From Lentisphaeria bacterium (lineage in GTDB: Bacteria > Verrucomicrobiota > Lentisphaeria > Victivallales > Victivallaceae): 64,000 bases of DNA. Location: assembly GCA_017450705.1 (NCBI GenBank), contig JAFSTC010000024.1, positions 1-64,000 of the forward strand, read 5' to 3'. Both the position numbers and the translations under genes were made by a program. The notes under the pieces are model-generated. The model saw only the letters and a program-made list of their open reading frames with translations, was not told the origin of the DNA and did not search any database. Positions 17,502 to 28,092 of this stretch are shown in pieces. Within the stretch, counting starts at the first letter, position 1, and every line of letters begins with the position of its first letter.

Positions 17502-19793
17502 TCACAAAAGAATCGTCCGGTCGGGAACGATCTCCTGTTCTTTGAAATCCTCGATCGGGATGATTTCCAGCCGTTCATACCAGATCGCCTCGTCCCGGTT
17601 GACCAGCGAATTCATCCAAAACATGCCGAGGGAATCGGGCTGAACGAGTTTGACTTTTCCCAGAACGATCCAATGGTACTTGCCGTCGTTGTATTCCGGT
17701 TTGAACTTGCCGTCGAAAGCGCGGTTCTGCTTGAATCCGCCCCCGTGATGGAACGGCATGAAACTGAACATCGTGCCGCTGTTCCGCGGTTTTTTCAGTT
17801 CGGTCCTGACCCGCAGACGCAGGACATAGGTCTTGCCGGGAACGAGATAGTCGATGAACTTGATGTAGTTCCACTGGATCCCCCAGGGCTTGTTGCCGAT
17901 ATGCCGTGACGATTTTCCCCTGGCAGACTGCGGATCATCCAGATAGTCCGAGAAACCGTTGACGACCGTCGGCTTCCAGATCGTGACGGAGTTGGCGCAG
18001 TAATCGCCGGGCTCCCGCCCGCGTCCGGAAAACTCGATTTTGGCCTGACAGCGTTTCAGAAAGTCTTTCCTGACGGTGGCGTTGAGCGGAACGTAACCCA
18101 TCAGCGACTTCATCCGCTCATAGTTCTTTTTGTACTTTTCGATGCCGTAGACCTGAGCGTTCCCCTTGAGCTCCATCGTGAGATAACAGATGTACTCACG
18201 GGCGATACGGCCCTTCAGGACTTCGTTGTCTTCCGCTTTTTTCAGGGCGGATTCGAAGAGCTGCTGCATTTTGTCCCGCTCCTCGACGGTGTACTGGAGC
18301 ATGGTGAAGGATTCTTTTCTGTGCTGCACTATGAATCTCTGCCACGCCTTGCGCATCAGCGCGACATATTCTGTCATTTCCGGAGCGGCTTTGCCGAAAT
18401 ACGAGGAAATGAATTCGGCTATGAGGGCGTCCATATCCGCCCGGGGGTTCCACATGAGCTGGCAGTAGACCCATTTTTTCAGGGCATACATGGAGGCTCC
18501 GCCGTTGGTGCAGTCGGCAAAATAACCGATCACCTTGTTGTCCGCCAGATAGCACAGGGAGTCCCGCACCTGATCGAAGTTGGGGTATGGAGTGAAAGCT
18601 GCGATGTACTCCAGATAATCCCAGAAGAGCACGTTCATTTTTTCAGCAGCATAACTTTTTATTGCGGAGTCGATCCTCCCGATTTCGGAGAGCGGAACGA
18701 GCATATTGATCGCGTTGTAACGGGCAAGGATCGGCGCGAAGAAAAGGAGTACGGCGGGATGCGGTTTCACGGTCAGCTTGACCGGATCATACACCAGTGT
18801 CGTGATCCTTGCATTCGGATTTTCCCTGACAAGGAGCTCCGCGACCTTGTTGGCCAGCATGAGCTGAATATCGGAGGGATTGTGCTTTTTGAAAAGCGGC
18901 GCGCATTTTTCGCATTCGCACTGGGTGGAGGCACCGTCATTGACCGAAACGCTGAAGTAACAAGCGTCGGGTTCTTTTTTGATCTGCTCGCGGATCCGTT
19001 CCATCATCACCTTGGGAATATCCGGATTGGTGTAGCAGACCGCCCCGTACTGGTAATTCTGACGGACGCGCTTGCCGTTCTGAAGAGCGAAATACTCGGG
19101 ATGCTTTTCATAATATTTCTTCGGATTGACCAACGCGGTATAGGTGTGCATGAACAACCGCGAATTCAGACGGCCTCCTGATTCGGTCGGCAAATCGGTG
19201 TGATACGATATCGGCGCCAGACGGAAGAACTGCTCATCCTTCGGTCTGCCGTCGTGCCCGTAGCGGTACATGATCTCCCGGATCTCGAACGGCGGCGCGT
19301 AATCGCGGGGAACGACGGTCAGCGGCTTTCCCGCAAGTTCGGGGATACGGACTTCGCCCGGCTCCCTGCATTTGGGAATGTTGCTGTACGGAACCGCATA
19401 CCAGCGGCAGCCGAGATCTTCCTGCAGATACGAAAGAACACCGTTCAGCGGCCCGGGAAAGCCGCCGCGGATGAAGAGATTTTTACCCTTGGCCTTCAGA
19501 CTGTAACTCTGCGGTTTCAGCGCTTCGGTGAAGCCGTTGTTCTTTGCGAGAACCGTCTCGCCGACGCTGATCGTGGAACCGGAAGTTTTTCCGGGTTCCG
19601 CGACAACGGGAACTTTGACCTTGTAGAGTTTTTCCAGATATTCCGCGAGCAGCGCCGCCGAATACTTCTCCTGTTTCGTCGCCTTTTCGGGGATGATGAT
19701 CGTGTAATCCTGCATCTTGCCGAGCTTGACTGGCTCCGCGAAGAGGGCGGCGACGCCTGCCAAAAGTAAAAATGCCGTCAATATTTTTTTCAT
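17502..19793 (-). CDS. Secreted DUF4838 protein with glucuronidase/hexosaminidase-like N-terminal fold
   Basis: 763 aa with a signal peptide (MKKILTAFLLLAGVAALFAE). Residues about 28-150 match the alpha/beta domain shared by alpha-glucuronidases and GH20 enzymes (KYSAALLAEYLEKLYKVKVP, GPLNGVLSYLQEDLGCRWYA). The central region is DUF4838 (FSVSVNDGASTQCECEKCAP, NVLFWDYLEYIAAFTPYPNF), a barrel whose CxCxxC stretch is typical of the family. The C-terminal 150 residues look like a beta-sandwich that could bind carbohydrate. The enzymatic activity of DUF4838 is not established; glycosidase activity is a guess from fold. It is the last gene of locus B, 17 bp after the GH130 gene. Confidence 0.82.
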   Translation of the reverse strand: MKKILTAFLLLAGVAALFAEPVKLGKMQDYTIIIPEKATKQEKYSAALLAEYLEKLYKVKVPVVAEPGKTSGSTISVGETVLAKNNGFTEALKPQSYSLKAKGKNLFIRGGFPGPLNGVLSYLQEDLGCRWYAVPYSNIPKCREPGEVRIPELAGKPLTVVPRDYAPPFEIREIMYRYGHDGRPKDEQFFRLAPISYHTDLPTESGGRLNSRLFMHTYTALVNPKKYYEKHPEYFALQNGKRVRQNYQYGAVCYTNPDIPKVMMERIREQIKKEPDACYFSVSVNDGASTQCECEKCAPLFKKHNPSDIQLMLANKVAELLVRENPNARITTLVYDPVKLTVKPHPAVLLFFAPILARYNAINMLVPLSEIGRIDSAIKSYAAEKMNVLFWDYLEYIAAFTPYPNFDQVRDSLCYLADNKVIGYFADCTNGGASMYALKKWVYCQLMWNPRADMDALIAEFISSYFGKAAPEMTEYVALMRKAWQRFIVQHRKESFTMLQYTVEERDKMQQLFESALKKAEDNEVLKGRIAREYICYLTMELKGNAQVYGIEKYKKNYERMKSLMGYVPLNATVRKDFLKRCQAKIEFSGRGREPGDYCANSVTIWKPTVVNGFSDYLDDPQSARGKSSRHIGNKPWGIQWNYIKFIDYLVPGKTYVLRLRVRTELKKPRNSGTMFSFMPFHHGGGFKQNRAFDGKFKPEYNDGKYHWIVLGKVKLVQPDSLGMFWMNSLVNRDEAIWYERLEIIPIEDFKEQEIVPDRTILL

Positions 19794-19810
19794 CGGGATA
19801 TCCTCCTTGT

Positions 19811-20872
19811 TTATCTGCTGATCTTATATTGCTTGACGCAAGTCAATGCTTCCGAAAGGCTTGTCACGGCTGTTCCGACGGAACGGTCGCAGATGCCGTA
19901 GAAAAGCCGTATCTCATCGCCGGTGACGACGTTGGCGCAGGGGAAGATGCAGCGGGGATAAGGGCCGCCGTTACATTCGAGCTCCCCTTCCGGCTCCATG
20001 ACCGGCCGGGGCGTCCGGCACAGGACTTTGCGGGGGTCTTCCCTGTCCAGCAGGGCCAGACCGATCCGGTAAACACCCTGCCGGTCGACGCCGTGATAGA
20101 ACATGAGCCAGCCGTCATCGGTCGGGATCGGTACGCCGGAGGGGCCGACTTTCATGCTTTCCCAAGTCTGTTCCGGCTGGAGAAGCATGTAATCATCGGG
20201 AATATCGACCCCGTCCCGCAGAAGCCAGGCTTCGGCGATCTTGTTGGAACACCATCTGTTGACGGTGTCGGTAAAGAGGATCCAAGCCCGCCCCGGTTCG
20301 TAATGCATGGGCAGCAGCCAGGCCGGACCGGAACTCGGCCGGTGCAGATAAACATATTTCCCGCCGATCTTTTCCGGAAACAGCACCACGTTGGCGTCGT
20401 TCATGTGTTCGCTGGAAACGGGACCGAGCCTTTTCACCGTCTGCCAGTCGCGCGTGGCGGCGACCCCTACCCGGCGGTTGTTGCGTTCCCAGGCGATGGC
20501 GTGCTCTCCCCGTGGATCGAACTTGCGCTTCCCCGCCGCCCAATCCTTCATGTTCGTGCACCGCGCGGCGTAGGTGATGTAAAAAGTCCCCTCGAGGTAC
20601 GTTACCCGCGGGTCTTCTGTCGTTCCGTGATCGAAGGCGTTTTCATCCGGATCGGGCGGCAGAAACGGTTTTTCGTTCACGTCGAAACGAACCCCGTCGC
20701 CGCTTTCGGCATACCCCAGCTGGATGCAGCCCTTTCCGTCGTTTCCGGAGAAAACCATCCGGTATTTCCCCTTGTCGTAAACGACGCCCGGATTGAAGAC
20801 GCAATGCGTCGTCCACGGCAGATCCGGATCCGGTTTCAGGATCGGATTCTTTTCCCGAGTGATTTTCAGCAT
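19811..20872 (-). CDS. GH130-family beta-mannoside phosphorylase/hydrolase
   Basis: 353 aa, cytoplasmic. Five-bladed beta-propeller features: FNPGVVYDKGKYRMVFSG, then TTEDPRVTYLEGTFYITYAA, whose EDPR holds the conserved proton-donor aspartate of GH130, and NDANVVLFPEKI. GH130 enzymes mostly phosphorolyse beta-1,2 or beta-1,4 mannosides to mannose-1-phosphate, saving ATP; a minority are hydrolases lacking the phosphate-binding Arg/Lys/His set. I cannot decide between the two from sequence alone. It lies in one operon between the pseudopilin (24 bp upstream) and DUF4838 genes. With the GH38 fusion at 1.6-4.3 kb it points to mannose-containing substrates. Confidence 0.85.
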   Translation of the reverse strand: MLKITREKNPILKPDPDLPWTTHCVFNPGVVYDKGKYRMVFSGNDGKGCIQLGYAESGDGVRFDVNEKPFLPPDPDENAFDHGTTEDPRVTYLEGTFYITYAARCTNMKDWAAGKRKFDPRGEHAIAWERNNRRVGVAATRDWQTVKRLGPVSSEHMNDANVVLFPEKIGGKYVYLHRPSSGPAWLLPMHYEPGRAWILFTDTVNRWCSNKIAEAWLLRDGVDIPDDYMLLQPEQTWESMKVGPSGVPIPTDDGWLMFYHGVDRQGVYRIGLALLDREDPRKVLCRTPRPVMEPEGELECNGGPYPRCIFPCANVVTGDEIRLFYGICDRSVGTAVTSLSEALTCVKQYKISR

Positions 20873-20896
20873 ACTCCGCTTCCGCCTTTACCTTAC

Positions 20897-21571
20897 TTAT
20901 TTCGTCAGAGAAAAATGGGATTTCCCCGAGCCTTCGAATTCATCCTGCGTAACGGAAGAAACCGAGCCGTTGATCTTGGCCATATTGGCCCGTGCGGAAT
21001 GCCGCAGACAAATCGGCCGCCAGGCGCCCGCTTCTCTTCCGGGCAAACGGGCCGTTTCCTGAAAACACGCGCCGCCAGTACTGTTGTCGATCAACCACTT
21101 CGCCGACATTTCCGAGATGTAGATGAACCCCGGATTGACCTTGCCGACTTTCAGTTTGCCGGCCCCCTGGTTAGTTGCACTGTATGCGGCATAAACGGAA
21201 CCGACGATGGTATTATTGGGCGCTCCCGCAACTCTCGTTTCGGAAGGACACTCACCGATTTTGGATTTATACGGAACATATGCCTGCAGCCTTTGCGCTC
21301 CGTTCCAGTACCCCGTCACGAAGTTTTCGAGATTCCAGGACCAGCCGTTGGTCGGCGGCAGCATGTCGTTCCAGTCATGGGAATAGGCAAGAGCCCCGGT
21401 CATCATCTGCCGCATATTGCTCATACAGGAAGCGGAACGCCCCTTCTCCCGCGCCTGCTGGAGCGCGGGCATGAGCATGGCGGCGAGGATCGCGATGATC
21501 GCTATGACGACCAAAAGTTCTATTAAAGTAAAACGGCGACCCGACGACACACGGCTGCGATTTGATTTCAT
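20897..21571 (-). CDS. Prepilin-type (pseudopilin-like) protein, locus B
   Basis: 224 aa from ATG 21571; a GTG two codons upstream (21577) is also possible because of the AAGGAAAGGA ribosome site. The helix [20 protein letters not shown] follows SSGRR, so the residue before Phe is Arg, not Gly. The C-terminal segment [15 protein letters not shown] is a variant of the H-X9-DG motif with Asn in place of Asp. It is the first gene of an operon with GH130 and DUF4838 and is divergent from an AraC regulator. Expected to be an inner-membrane, type II secretion-related minor pilin; that function is inferred from the family. Confidence 0.86.
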   Translation of the reverse strand: MKSNRSRVSSGRRFTLIELLVVIAIIAILAAMLMPALQQAREKGRSASCMSNMRQMMTGALAYSHDWNDMLPPTNGWSWNLENFVTGYWNGAQRLQAYVPYKSKIGECPSETRVAGAPNNTIVGSVYAAYSATNQGAGKLKVGKVNPGFIYISEMSAKWLIDNSTGGACFQETARLPGREAGAWRPICLRHSARANMAKINGSVSSVTQDEFEGSGKSHFSLTK

Positions 21572-21637
21572 TTTCACGATATCCTTTCCTTTCGAATCGT
21601 TCCGGCATCCTCAAAATGCCGTCCCGTGACATTTTTT

Positions 21638-21666
21638 AACATAACATGCGATGGGGGAATGCGCAA
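21638..21666 (-). promoter_or_regulatory. Promoter of the locus B operon
   Basis: Minus-strand TTGCGC (21661-21666), 17 bp spacer, TATGTT (21638-21643), 60 bp before the pseudopilin start. Confidence 0.5.
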
Positions 21667-21836
21667 GGAGCTGAAAATCCCAAAACATATCTGAAAATCC
21701 CTGATTTTTCGCGGCTGGAAAAATGAGGTGGCTTTTCATAACTCGCATATAAAAAAGAGGGTTCGATCTATCTTACCTTTTCCGCCCGAACAGCTGAAAA
21801 TATACGAATATGCCCATTTTTATTCCAGTTTTTCAC

Positions 21837-21866
21837 TTGAAAACGGCGGCAGAACGGGCTAAAGTA
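21837..21866 (+). promoter_or_regulatory. Promoter of the locus B AraC regulator
   Basis: TTGAAA (21837-21842), 18 bp spacer, TAAAGT (21861-21866), 30 bp before the start codon. Confidence 0.5.
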
Positions 21867-21895
21867 ACACCGGAACAACAAAGGGATTTTTGAAA

Positions 21896-22789
21896 ATGGC
21901 ATCTCCGGAAAATATCAGCGTCAACTCTTCCGTCAATTACCTCTCCATGCTAAACAGGGAGGACGATTTCCGCATCCGCTACACCGACTGCAACAAAACG
22001 CTGGTCACGGCCGACGGATTCTGGGAGACCCATACGCAGATCAGCTGCGAGATCATTCTCATCGAACGGGGCACCTACCGGTGCGAACTCAACGGGCGCC
22101 TGATTACCCTGAAACCGTGGGATATGCTGATCGTCCAGCCGGGGCAGAAACACAGGGACTTTCTTTACAAGGGATGCTCGTTCTTCGCGTTCCATTTCCA
22201 CCTGCTGCCCGGCAACGGAAAATTTCCGCCGCCCGTCTTCGCGCCCGAAGTCGCGCCGGAACAGCAGATCCTGCACCTCAACGACCGCAAGTTTTTCATG
22301 TTCCTGACGGAAAATCTGATGGAGAAAAAATCCGCCCCTCGAAAAGGAACGGGACGCTTCCATCTCGACAACGCCCTGTTCGAGGCGTTTTTCCGAAAAA
22401 TCATCCTCCTCTATCCCGACAAAGTTCTCAGCGAAGCGATCCAGGATGAAATCGACTACGATGCCGATTCGGAATTGCTCTACGCCGTATTCTCCCGCCA
22501 TCTCACAAAAATGCCGCAGTTGGAGACGCTGTGCAGGGAGTGCCGGATGAGCCGGAGCGCCTTGCACCGGCTCTGCCAGAAGACCTTCGGGATGCCGCCA
22601 AGGAAAGCCTTCATGCACTGCAAGATCCTTCAGGCGCGGAGTTTCATTCTAAGGAATCCGGGGATCCGGGTCAAAGAGGTCGCGGAGGTCTTCGGTTTCA
22701 AAACACCATATCATTTCTCCCGGATCTTCCTCCGGGAAACGGGAAGTTATCCCAAAAAATTCACCAAGGCGGACACGTCCGCGGAATGA
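21896..22789 (+). CDS. AraC-family regulator with cupin-type sensor, locus B
   Basis: 297 aa. The N-terminal part has the beta-barrel pattern of AraC sugar-binding domains (SCEIILIERGTYRCELNGRL, MLIVQPGQKHRDF). The C-terminus has two helix-turn-helix motifs (LETLCRECRMSRSALHRLCQ and VKEVAEVFGFKTPYHFSRIF). It is divergent from the pseudopilin-GH130-DUF4838 operon, which it probably regulates in response to a sugar. Start at ATG 21896 after AAAGGG; the in-frame TTG at 21890 is less likely. Convergent with pgk. Confidence 0.88.
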   Translation: MASPENISVNSSVNYLSMLNREDDFRIRYTDCNKTLVTADGFWETHTQISCEIILIERGTYRCELNGRLITLKPWDMLIVQPGQKHRDFLYKGCSFFAFHFHLLPGNGKFPPPVFAPEVAPEQQILHLNDRKFFMFLTENLMEKKSAPRKGTGRFHLDNALFEAFFRKIILLYPDKVLSEAIQDEIDYDADSELLYAVFSRHLTKMPQLETLCRECRMSRSALHRLCQKTFGMPPRKAFMHCKILQARSFILRNPGIRVKEVAEVFGFKTPYHFSRIFLRETGSYPKKFTKADTSAE

Positions 22790-22821
22790 CAGCCCTCCCC
22801 TGAAATATGCCGTTTTTCTTG

Positions 22822-22862
22822 AAAAAAACGCAGCGGCCGGAAATTTCTTTCGCGGCCGCTGC
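22822..22862 (-). terminator. Rho-independent terminator of gapA-pgk
   Basis: On the minus strand a 10-bp GC-rich stem (arms 22853-22862 and 22830-22839) is followed by a run of T residues (plus-strand A-run 22822-22828). It lies about 20 bp beyond the pgk stop codon. Confidence 0.85.
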
Positions 22863-22882
22863 GGAGGGAAACGCTGCGTTCT

Positions 22883-24130
22883 TCAGTTGAGAGCGGCAAC
22901 CCCGGGCAGTTCCTTGCCTTCCAGATATTCCAGGGAGGCGCCGCCGCCGGTGGAGATATGGCTCATCTGAGAAGCCATGCCGGACTTGTTGACCGCGGCC
23001 ACGCTGTCGCCGCCGCCGATGATGGAGACGCCGCCGTTGGCCTTGACCTTGGCCACCGCCGCGCAGACACCAAAGGTGCCCTTGGCGAATTTTTCCATCT
23101 CGAAACAGCCCATGGGGCCGTTCCAGACGACGGTCTTCGCGCCGGAAATGGCCTGCGCGTAGAGTTCGACGGTCTTGGGACCGATATCCAGCCCCATCCA
23201 GCCTGCGGGGATCTCGTCGCCGACGATCTGCGTGTTGGCCTCGGCGTCGAATTTATCCGCCGCGATGTTGTCCACGGGCAGCAGGAGTTTCACGCCGCGG
23301 GACTTGGCCTGTTCGATCATCTCCTTTGCGTAGTCGATCTGGTCGGCTTCGCAGAGGGAGTTGCCGATCTCGTGGCCCTGGGCCTTGAGGAAGGTGTAGG
23401 CCATGCCGCCGCCGATAATCAGCGTATCGACCTTGGTCAGCAGATTGCGGACAACCGCCAGCTTGTCGGAGACTTTCGCGCCGCCGAGGATGGCGACGAA
23501 GGGACGGACGGGATTCTCGACCGCGTTGCCGAGGTACTCGATCTCCTTTTCCATCAGGAAACCGGCGACCGCGGTTTTGATGTATTTCGTGACCAGCGCC
23601 GTGGAGGCGTGGGCGCGGTGGGCGGTGCCGAAGGCGTCGTTGCAGTAGACGTCGCCGTAGGAGGCCAGCTTCTCGGCGAGGACCAGCTGCTTGGCCTTGA
23701 GGTCGGCCTTGCGGGCCTTGAAGTCGGCGTCGGACTCGCCCTCTTTCTGCTTGGCCTTGGCCTGCTCTTCCTTGTGGTAGCGGGTGTTCTCCAGCATGAC
23801 GACGTCACCGGGCTTCATGGCGGCGACTTCGGCGTCCGCGGCGGCGCAGTCGGCGACGAAGGTGACCTTCTTGCCCAACAGTTTGCCGAGGTATTCGGCC
23901 ACGGGCGCGAGCGTGGTGTCGGCGGTGATGCCCTTTTCGTCGGGACGGCCGAGGTGGCTCATCAGAACGAGGCTGCCGCCCTGCTCCAGAACATACTTGA
24001 TGGAGGGCAGAGCGCCCTTGATGCGGGTGTCGTCCTTGATGACGCCCTCTTTGATCGGCACGTTGAAGTCGACGCGCATGAGCACGCGTTTGCCTTTGAG
24101 ATCGATGTCGCGCAAAGTTTTTTTGTTCAT
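22883..24130 (-). CDS. pgk: Phosphoglycerate kinase
   Basis: 415 aa, typical length. It transfers the acyl phosphate of 1,3-bisphosphoglycerate to ADP, giving ATP and 3-phosphoglycerate. Signatures: [24 protein letters not shown], and the nucleotide-site [14 protein letters not shown] near the C-terminus. A lysine/alanine-rich helical insert lies at about residues 125-150 ([20 protein letters not shown]), longer than in many bacterial PGKs. It is downstream of gapA with a GC-rich hairpin between them and a strong terminator after it. Starts behind AGGAG. Confidence 0.97.
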   Translation of the reverse strand: MNKKTLRDIDLKGKRVLMRVDFNVPIKEGVIKDDTRIKGALPSIKYVLEQGGSLVLMSHLGRPDEKGITADTTLAPVAEYLGKLLGKKVTFVADCAAADAEVAAMKPGDVVMLENTRYHKEEQAKAKQKEGESDADFKARKADLKAKQLVLAEKLASYGDVYCNDAFGTAHRAHASTALVTKYIKTAVAGFLMEKEIEYLGNAVENPVRPFVAILGGAKVSDKLAVVRNLLTKVDTLIIGGGMAYTFLKAQGHEIGNSLCEADQIDYAKEMIEQAKSRGVKLLLPVDNIAADKFDAEANTQIVGDEIPAGWMGLDIGPKTVELYAQAISGAKTVVWNGPMGCFEMEKFAKGTFGVCAAVAKVKANGGVSIIGGGDSVAAVNKSGMASQMSHISTGGGASLEYLEGKELPGVAALN

Positions 24131-24171
24131 CGCAATTTTCTCCTGAGATCGGATCTTTGTTTATAAGGAAA

Positions 24172-24199
24172 AGGGGGCGCGCCGAAAAGCCCGCCCCCT
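24172..24199 (-). terminator. Hairpin between gapA and pgk
   Basis: Perfect 8-bp arms (24192-24199 and 24172-24179) followed on the minus strand by TTTTCC. Probably a partial terminator or RNA-stability element that sets the gapA to pgk ratio; inferred. Confidence 0.5.
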
Positions 24200-24230
24200 C
24201 TTGTCGTCTCGAGAATTTATCCCGGTCAGG

Positions 24231-25738
<1,508 letters not shown>

Positions 25739-25797
25739 ATAAAGATCCTTGTTTTTAACCGGTGCGGAAAAACACGCCGCACCCATGCGTCCACGGT

Positions 25798-25825
25798 ACT
25801 ATATTGACTGTTTTCGATTTGTCAA
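25798..25825 (-). promoter_or_regulatory. Near-consensus promoter of the acidic zinc-ribbon gene
   Basis: Minus-strand TTGACA (25820-25825), 16 bp spacer, TATAGT (25798-25803), 60 bp before the start codon. The best -35 box in the window together with that of purE. Confidence 0.75.
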
Positions 25826-25838
25826 ATGAAAAATCGAA
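25813..25838. promoter_or_regulatory. Inverted repeat over the -35 box, candidate operator
   Basis: Perfect 8-bp arms TTCGATTT (25813-25820) and AAATCGAA (25831-25838) with a 10-bp spacer that contains most of the -35 box of the acidic zinc-ribbon gene. The symmetry suits a dimeric repressor; which one is unknown. Confidence 0.5.
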
Positions 25839-25900
25839 TTTTTTTTGTTTTTTTTCGTTCTTTCCCGGAGAAACGCCTTTTTTCGCGCCGCCCGCCCCTG

Positions 25901-25928
25901 AAAAAGACCTCTCCCGAGGAGGTTTTTT
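25901..25928. terminator. Terminator-like hairpin in divergent region, both strands
   Basis: Arms AAAAAGACCTC (25901-25911) and GAGGTTTTTT (25919-25928) with a 7-nt loop. U-runs end the stem on both strands. No known transcript runs into it, since flanking genes point away. Confidence 0.45.
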
Positions 25929-26004
25929 ACCGGAGGGAAGACCGTTTCCGGAGTCCTGCGGGCTTTTTTTTGCAATTTTGTAAGAAAAAAACGCGTGATC
26001 TCCC

Positions 26005-26033
26005 TTGACCGCGCGGCGGAAGGATGCTATCTT
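26005..26033 (+). promoter_or_regulatory. Promoter of rnr
   Basis: TTGACC (26005-26010), 17 bp spacer, TATCTT (26028-26033) with an upstream TGC. It fixes the rnr start downstream at 26112. Confidence 0.65.
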
Positions 26034-26111
26034 GTCACTGTGGAAGCGACATGTGAGGAAACGCCGCCGGGATCCCTTCGGGAGACGGCGGCCGTCACTG
26101 CGGAGGCAACG

Positions 26112-28088
26112 ATGAAAAAGACGAAGAAAAAAAGGCTGCAGCGCCTCGCCGACAGACGGAAACAGCGTACGGAGACCCGCGGCGGCCGGGCGGTCGAAGG
26201 CGTCATCAGCATGACCAAATCCGGTTTCGGTTTCGTCCGGCCCGGGGGGGAAAACGGCCCGTCCGCCGAGGACATTTTCATTCCGGCAAAATTCGTCAAC
26301 GGCGCCATCGACGGCGATCTTGTCCGGGTGGAACTGCTGCCGCGGATCGGCGATGTCGACAGGGGGCCCGCGGGAAGAGTCCGCGAGATACTCAGCCGCT
26401 CCAAATCGGAATTCGTCGCGGAGCTTCTGGCCGGCGGCAGACTGCGTCCGCTGGATCCGAAACTTCCTGAAGACGTCTTCCTCCACGGTCCCAGAAAGGG
26501 CGCGGTCAAGGGCGACTGGCTCAAGGTCCGGCTGGACGAGGACCGCGGCGACGGCGAATTTTATGCGTCCGCCGAAAAGGTTATCGGCAAAACGGGCGTC
26601 ATCGCATCCGATCTGGACGCGATCATGACGGAATTCGGCCTGGAGGCTCCCTACACCGAAGAGGAAAACGCCGCGGCCATGGCTGTGACGCCCCGGAAAA
26701 TCGAAAGAGCCGACCGCACGGACCTTGCCGCCGTGACGATCGACCCCGTCGACGCAAAGGATTTCGACGACGCGCTCTCCATCCGGCCGGGAGCGGACGA
26801 GTCAAGCGTCATCATCGGCGTCCACATATCGGATGTGGCGGCTTACATCGCGCCGAAGTCCCGCTTCGACCGGGCTGCGGGGAAAAGAAGTTTTTCCTGC
26901 TATCTCCCCGGCCGGACCCTGCCGATGCTTCCCGCCGCGCTGACGAAAAAGATCAGCCTCCAGGCAGGACAGGATTCCCTGGCTCACACGGTGTTTCTCA
27001 CCGTCGACAAAAAAACAGGCCGGGTCATCGAAACCGCGAGGGAACACTCGCTGATCCGCGTGGCCGCCCGCCTGGATTACGAAACGGTGCAGACCTTCTG
27101 CGACACGGGCAAAGCGCCCTCCGGCTGGAGCGGCGCCCTCAAAAAAGACATCCGCGAGCTGATCGAAGTCACGCGCAAGATGCGCGCCTTCCGGGCTGCC
27201 CGGGAGAATTTCATCGATCTGCCCATCCCCGAGATCCGCGTCGTCTGCGAGGAAGCGGCCAACCGCATCGACGGTCTGTCGAAAAAGATCTCGAGGGAAT
27301 CTGAAAATCTGGTTGAGGAGTGCATGCTCGCCGCCAACAGCGCCGTCGGGAACGAACTGGTCGAAAAGGGCATCGCGGGATTGTTCCGGGTCCACCCCTC
27401 CCCCGATGCGGAGAAGATCGCCGAATTCTGCGACATGATCGAGAGCTCCTTCGGATTCACGCCGGGAGACGTCTCGGACAGAAAGAACTGCAACAAATTC
27501 GTGGCAGGCCTCGCCGACGATCCGGTGAAGCCCGTGATCCTCAGTCTGCTTCTGCGGGCCATGCCGCGGGCGGGGTATGCGGCCAAAGCGGAACTGCATT
27601 TTGCCCTCGGGAAAACCCGCTACAGTCATTTCACAAGCCCGATCCGCCGCTATCCGGATCTGCTGGTCCACCAGCAGCTGTGGAACAGCGACTCGCGTGT
27701 GCGAACGCGCGACAGAAAAACGCTGGAACAGTGGGCCGTGTATTGCTCCGAGGCAGAGGAAAACAACGACAACGCCTACTACGCCGCTTCCGACCGGCTG
27801 AAACTGCGCTACCTCGAAAATCTGCTGGATGCGGGGGCCGACAACATGTACGAAGGCGTCATCGTCAAAGCCCTCAGCTCCGGACTGCAGGTCGATATCG
27901 GCGAACTGGGGCTTTACGGGTTCGTTCCCCGCGAACAGCTCTTCGGCGGCGAGTTCCACAGATCCGGGTATGCCCTGCGGCAGAACAGAGGGAAACGCGT
28001 CTACAAGACGGGCGATTTCATCTATCTTCGTCTGGCCCGGATCGATCATGCCCGGGGCAGCGCGATATTCGTACCGGCAGGCAGATAG
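26112..28088 (+). CDS. rnr: Ribonuclease R-type 3'-5' exoribonuclease
   Basis: 658 aa. A basic N-terminus (MKKTKKKRLQRLADRRK) is followed by cold-shock/OB domains (GVISMTKSGFGFVRPGG), the RNB catalytic domain (VTIDPVDAKDFDDALSIR, with the metal-binding aspartates; then GVHISDVAAYI, and LGKTRYSHFTSPIRRYPDLL) and a C-terminal S1 domain (MYEGVIVKALSSGLQVDIGE). It degrades structured RNA from the 3' end and takes part in RNA quality control. It is slightly shorter than E. coli RNase R, with a short C-terminal tail. Start at ATG 26112 after CGGAGGCAACG. A lipoprotein gene follows after 4 bp. Confidence 0.95.
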   Translation: MKKTKKKRLQRLADRRKQRTETRGGRAVEGVISMTKSGFGFVRPGGENGPSAEDIFIPAKFVNGAIDGDLVRVELLPRIGDVDRGPAGRVREILSRSKSEFVAELLAGGRLRPLDPKLPEDVFLHGPRKGAVKGDWLKVRLDEDRGDGEFYASAEKVIGKTGVIASDLDAIMTEFGLEAPYTEEENAAAMAVTPRKIERADRTDLAAVTIDPVDAKDFDDALSIRPGADESSVIIGVHISDVAAYIAPKSRFDRAAGKRSFSCYLPGRTLPMLPAALTKKISLQAGQDSLAHTVFLTVDKKTGRVIETAREHSLIRVAARLDYETVQTFCDTGKAPSGWSGALKKDIRELIEVTRKMRAFRAARENFIDLPIPEIRVVCEEAANRIDGLSKKISRESENLVEECMLAANSAVGNELVEKGIAGLFRVHPSPDAEKIAEFCDMIESSFGFTPGDVSDRKNCNKFVAGLADDPVKPVILSLLLRAMPRAGYAAKAELHFALGKTRYSHFTSPIRRYPDLLVHQQLWNSDSRVRTRDRKTLEQWAVYCSEAEENNDNAYYAASDRLKLRYLENLLDAGADNMYEGVIVKALSSGLQVDIGELGLYGFVPREQLFGGEFHRSGYALRQNRGKRVYKTGDFIYLRLARIDHARGSAIFVPAGR

Positions 28089-28092
28089 ACCC

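Larger units (their letters stand above)
21572..21895. other. Divergent promoter region of locus B
   Basis: About 320 bp without a gene. It holds the minus-strand promoter of the pseudopilin operon near 21640-21666 and the plus-strand promoter of the AraC gene near 21837-21866, about 170 bp apart. The AT-rich sequence between them is where AraC sites would be expected; I saw no clear direct repeat. Confidence 0.6.
25739..26111. other. Gene-free divergent region with hairpins and T-rich tracts
   Basis: About 370 bp between the acidic zinc-ribbon gene (minus) and rnr (plus). Contents: the two outward promoters, an 8-bp inverted repeat, long T tracts at 25840-25858, a terminator-like hairpin at 25901-25928 and a T8 tract near 25964-25971. 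No convincing protein-coding frame is present. A short RNA is possible but unsupported by a clear promoter. Confidence 0.5.

Noticed and set aside
25762-26008. Small open frames in the divergent region before rnr
   Set aside because: They are Phe/Lys-rich products of T and A tracts, with no ribosome site, and they cross the hairpin and promoter sequences.
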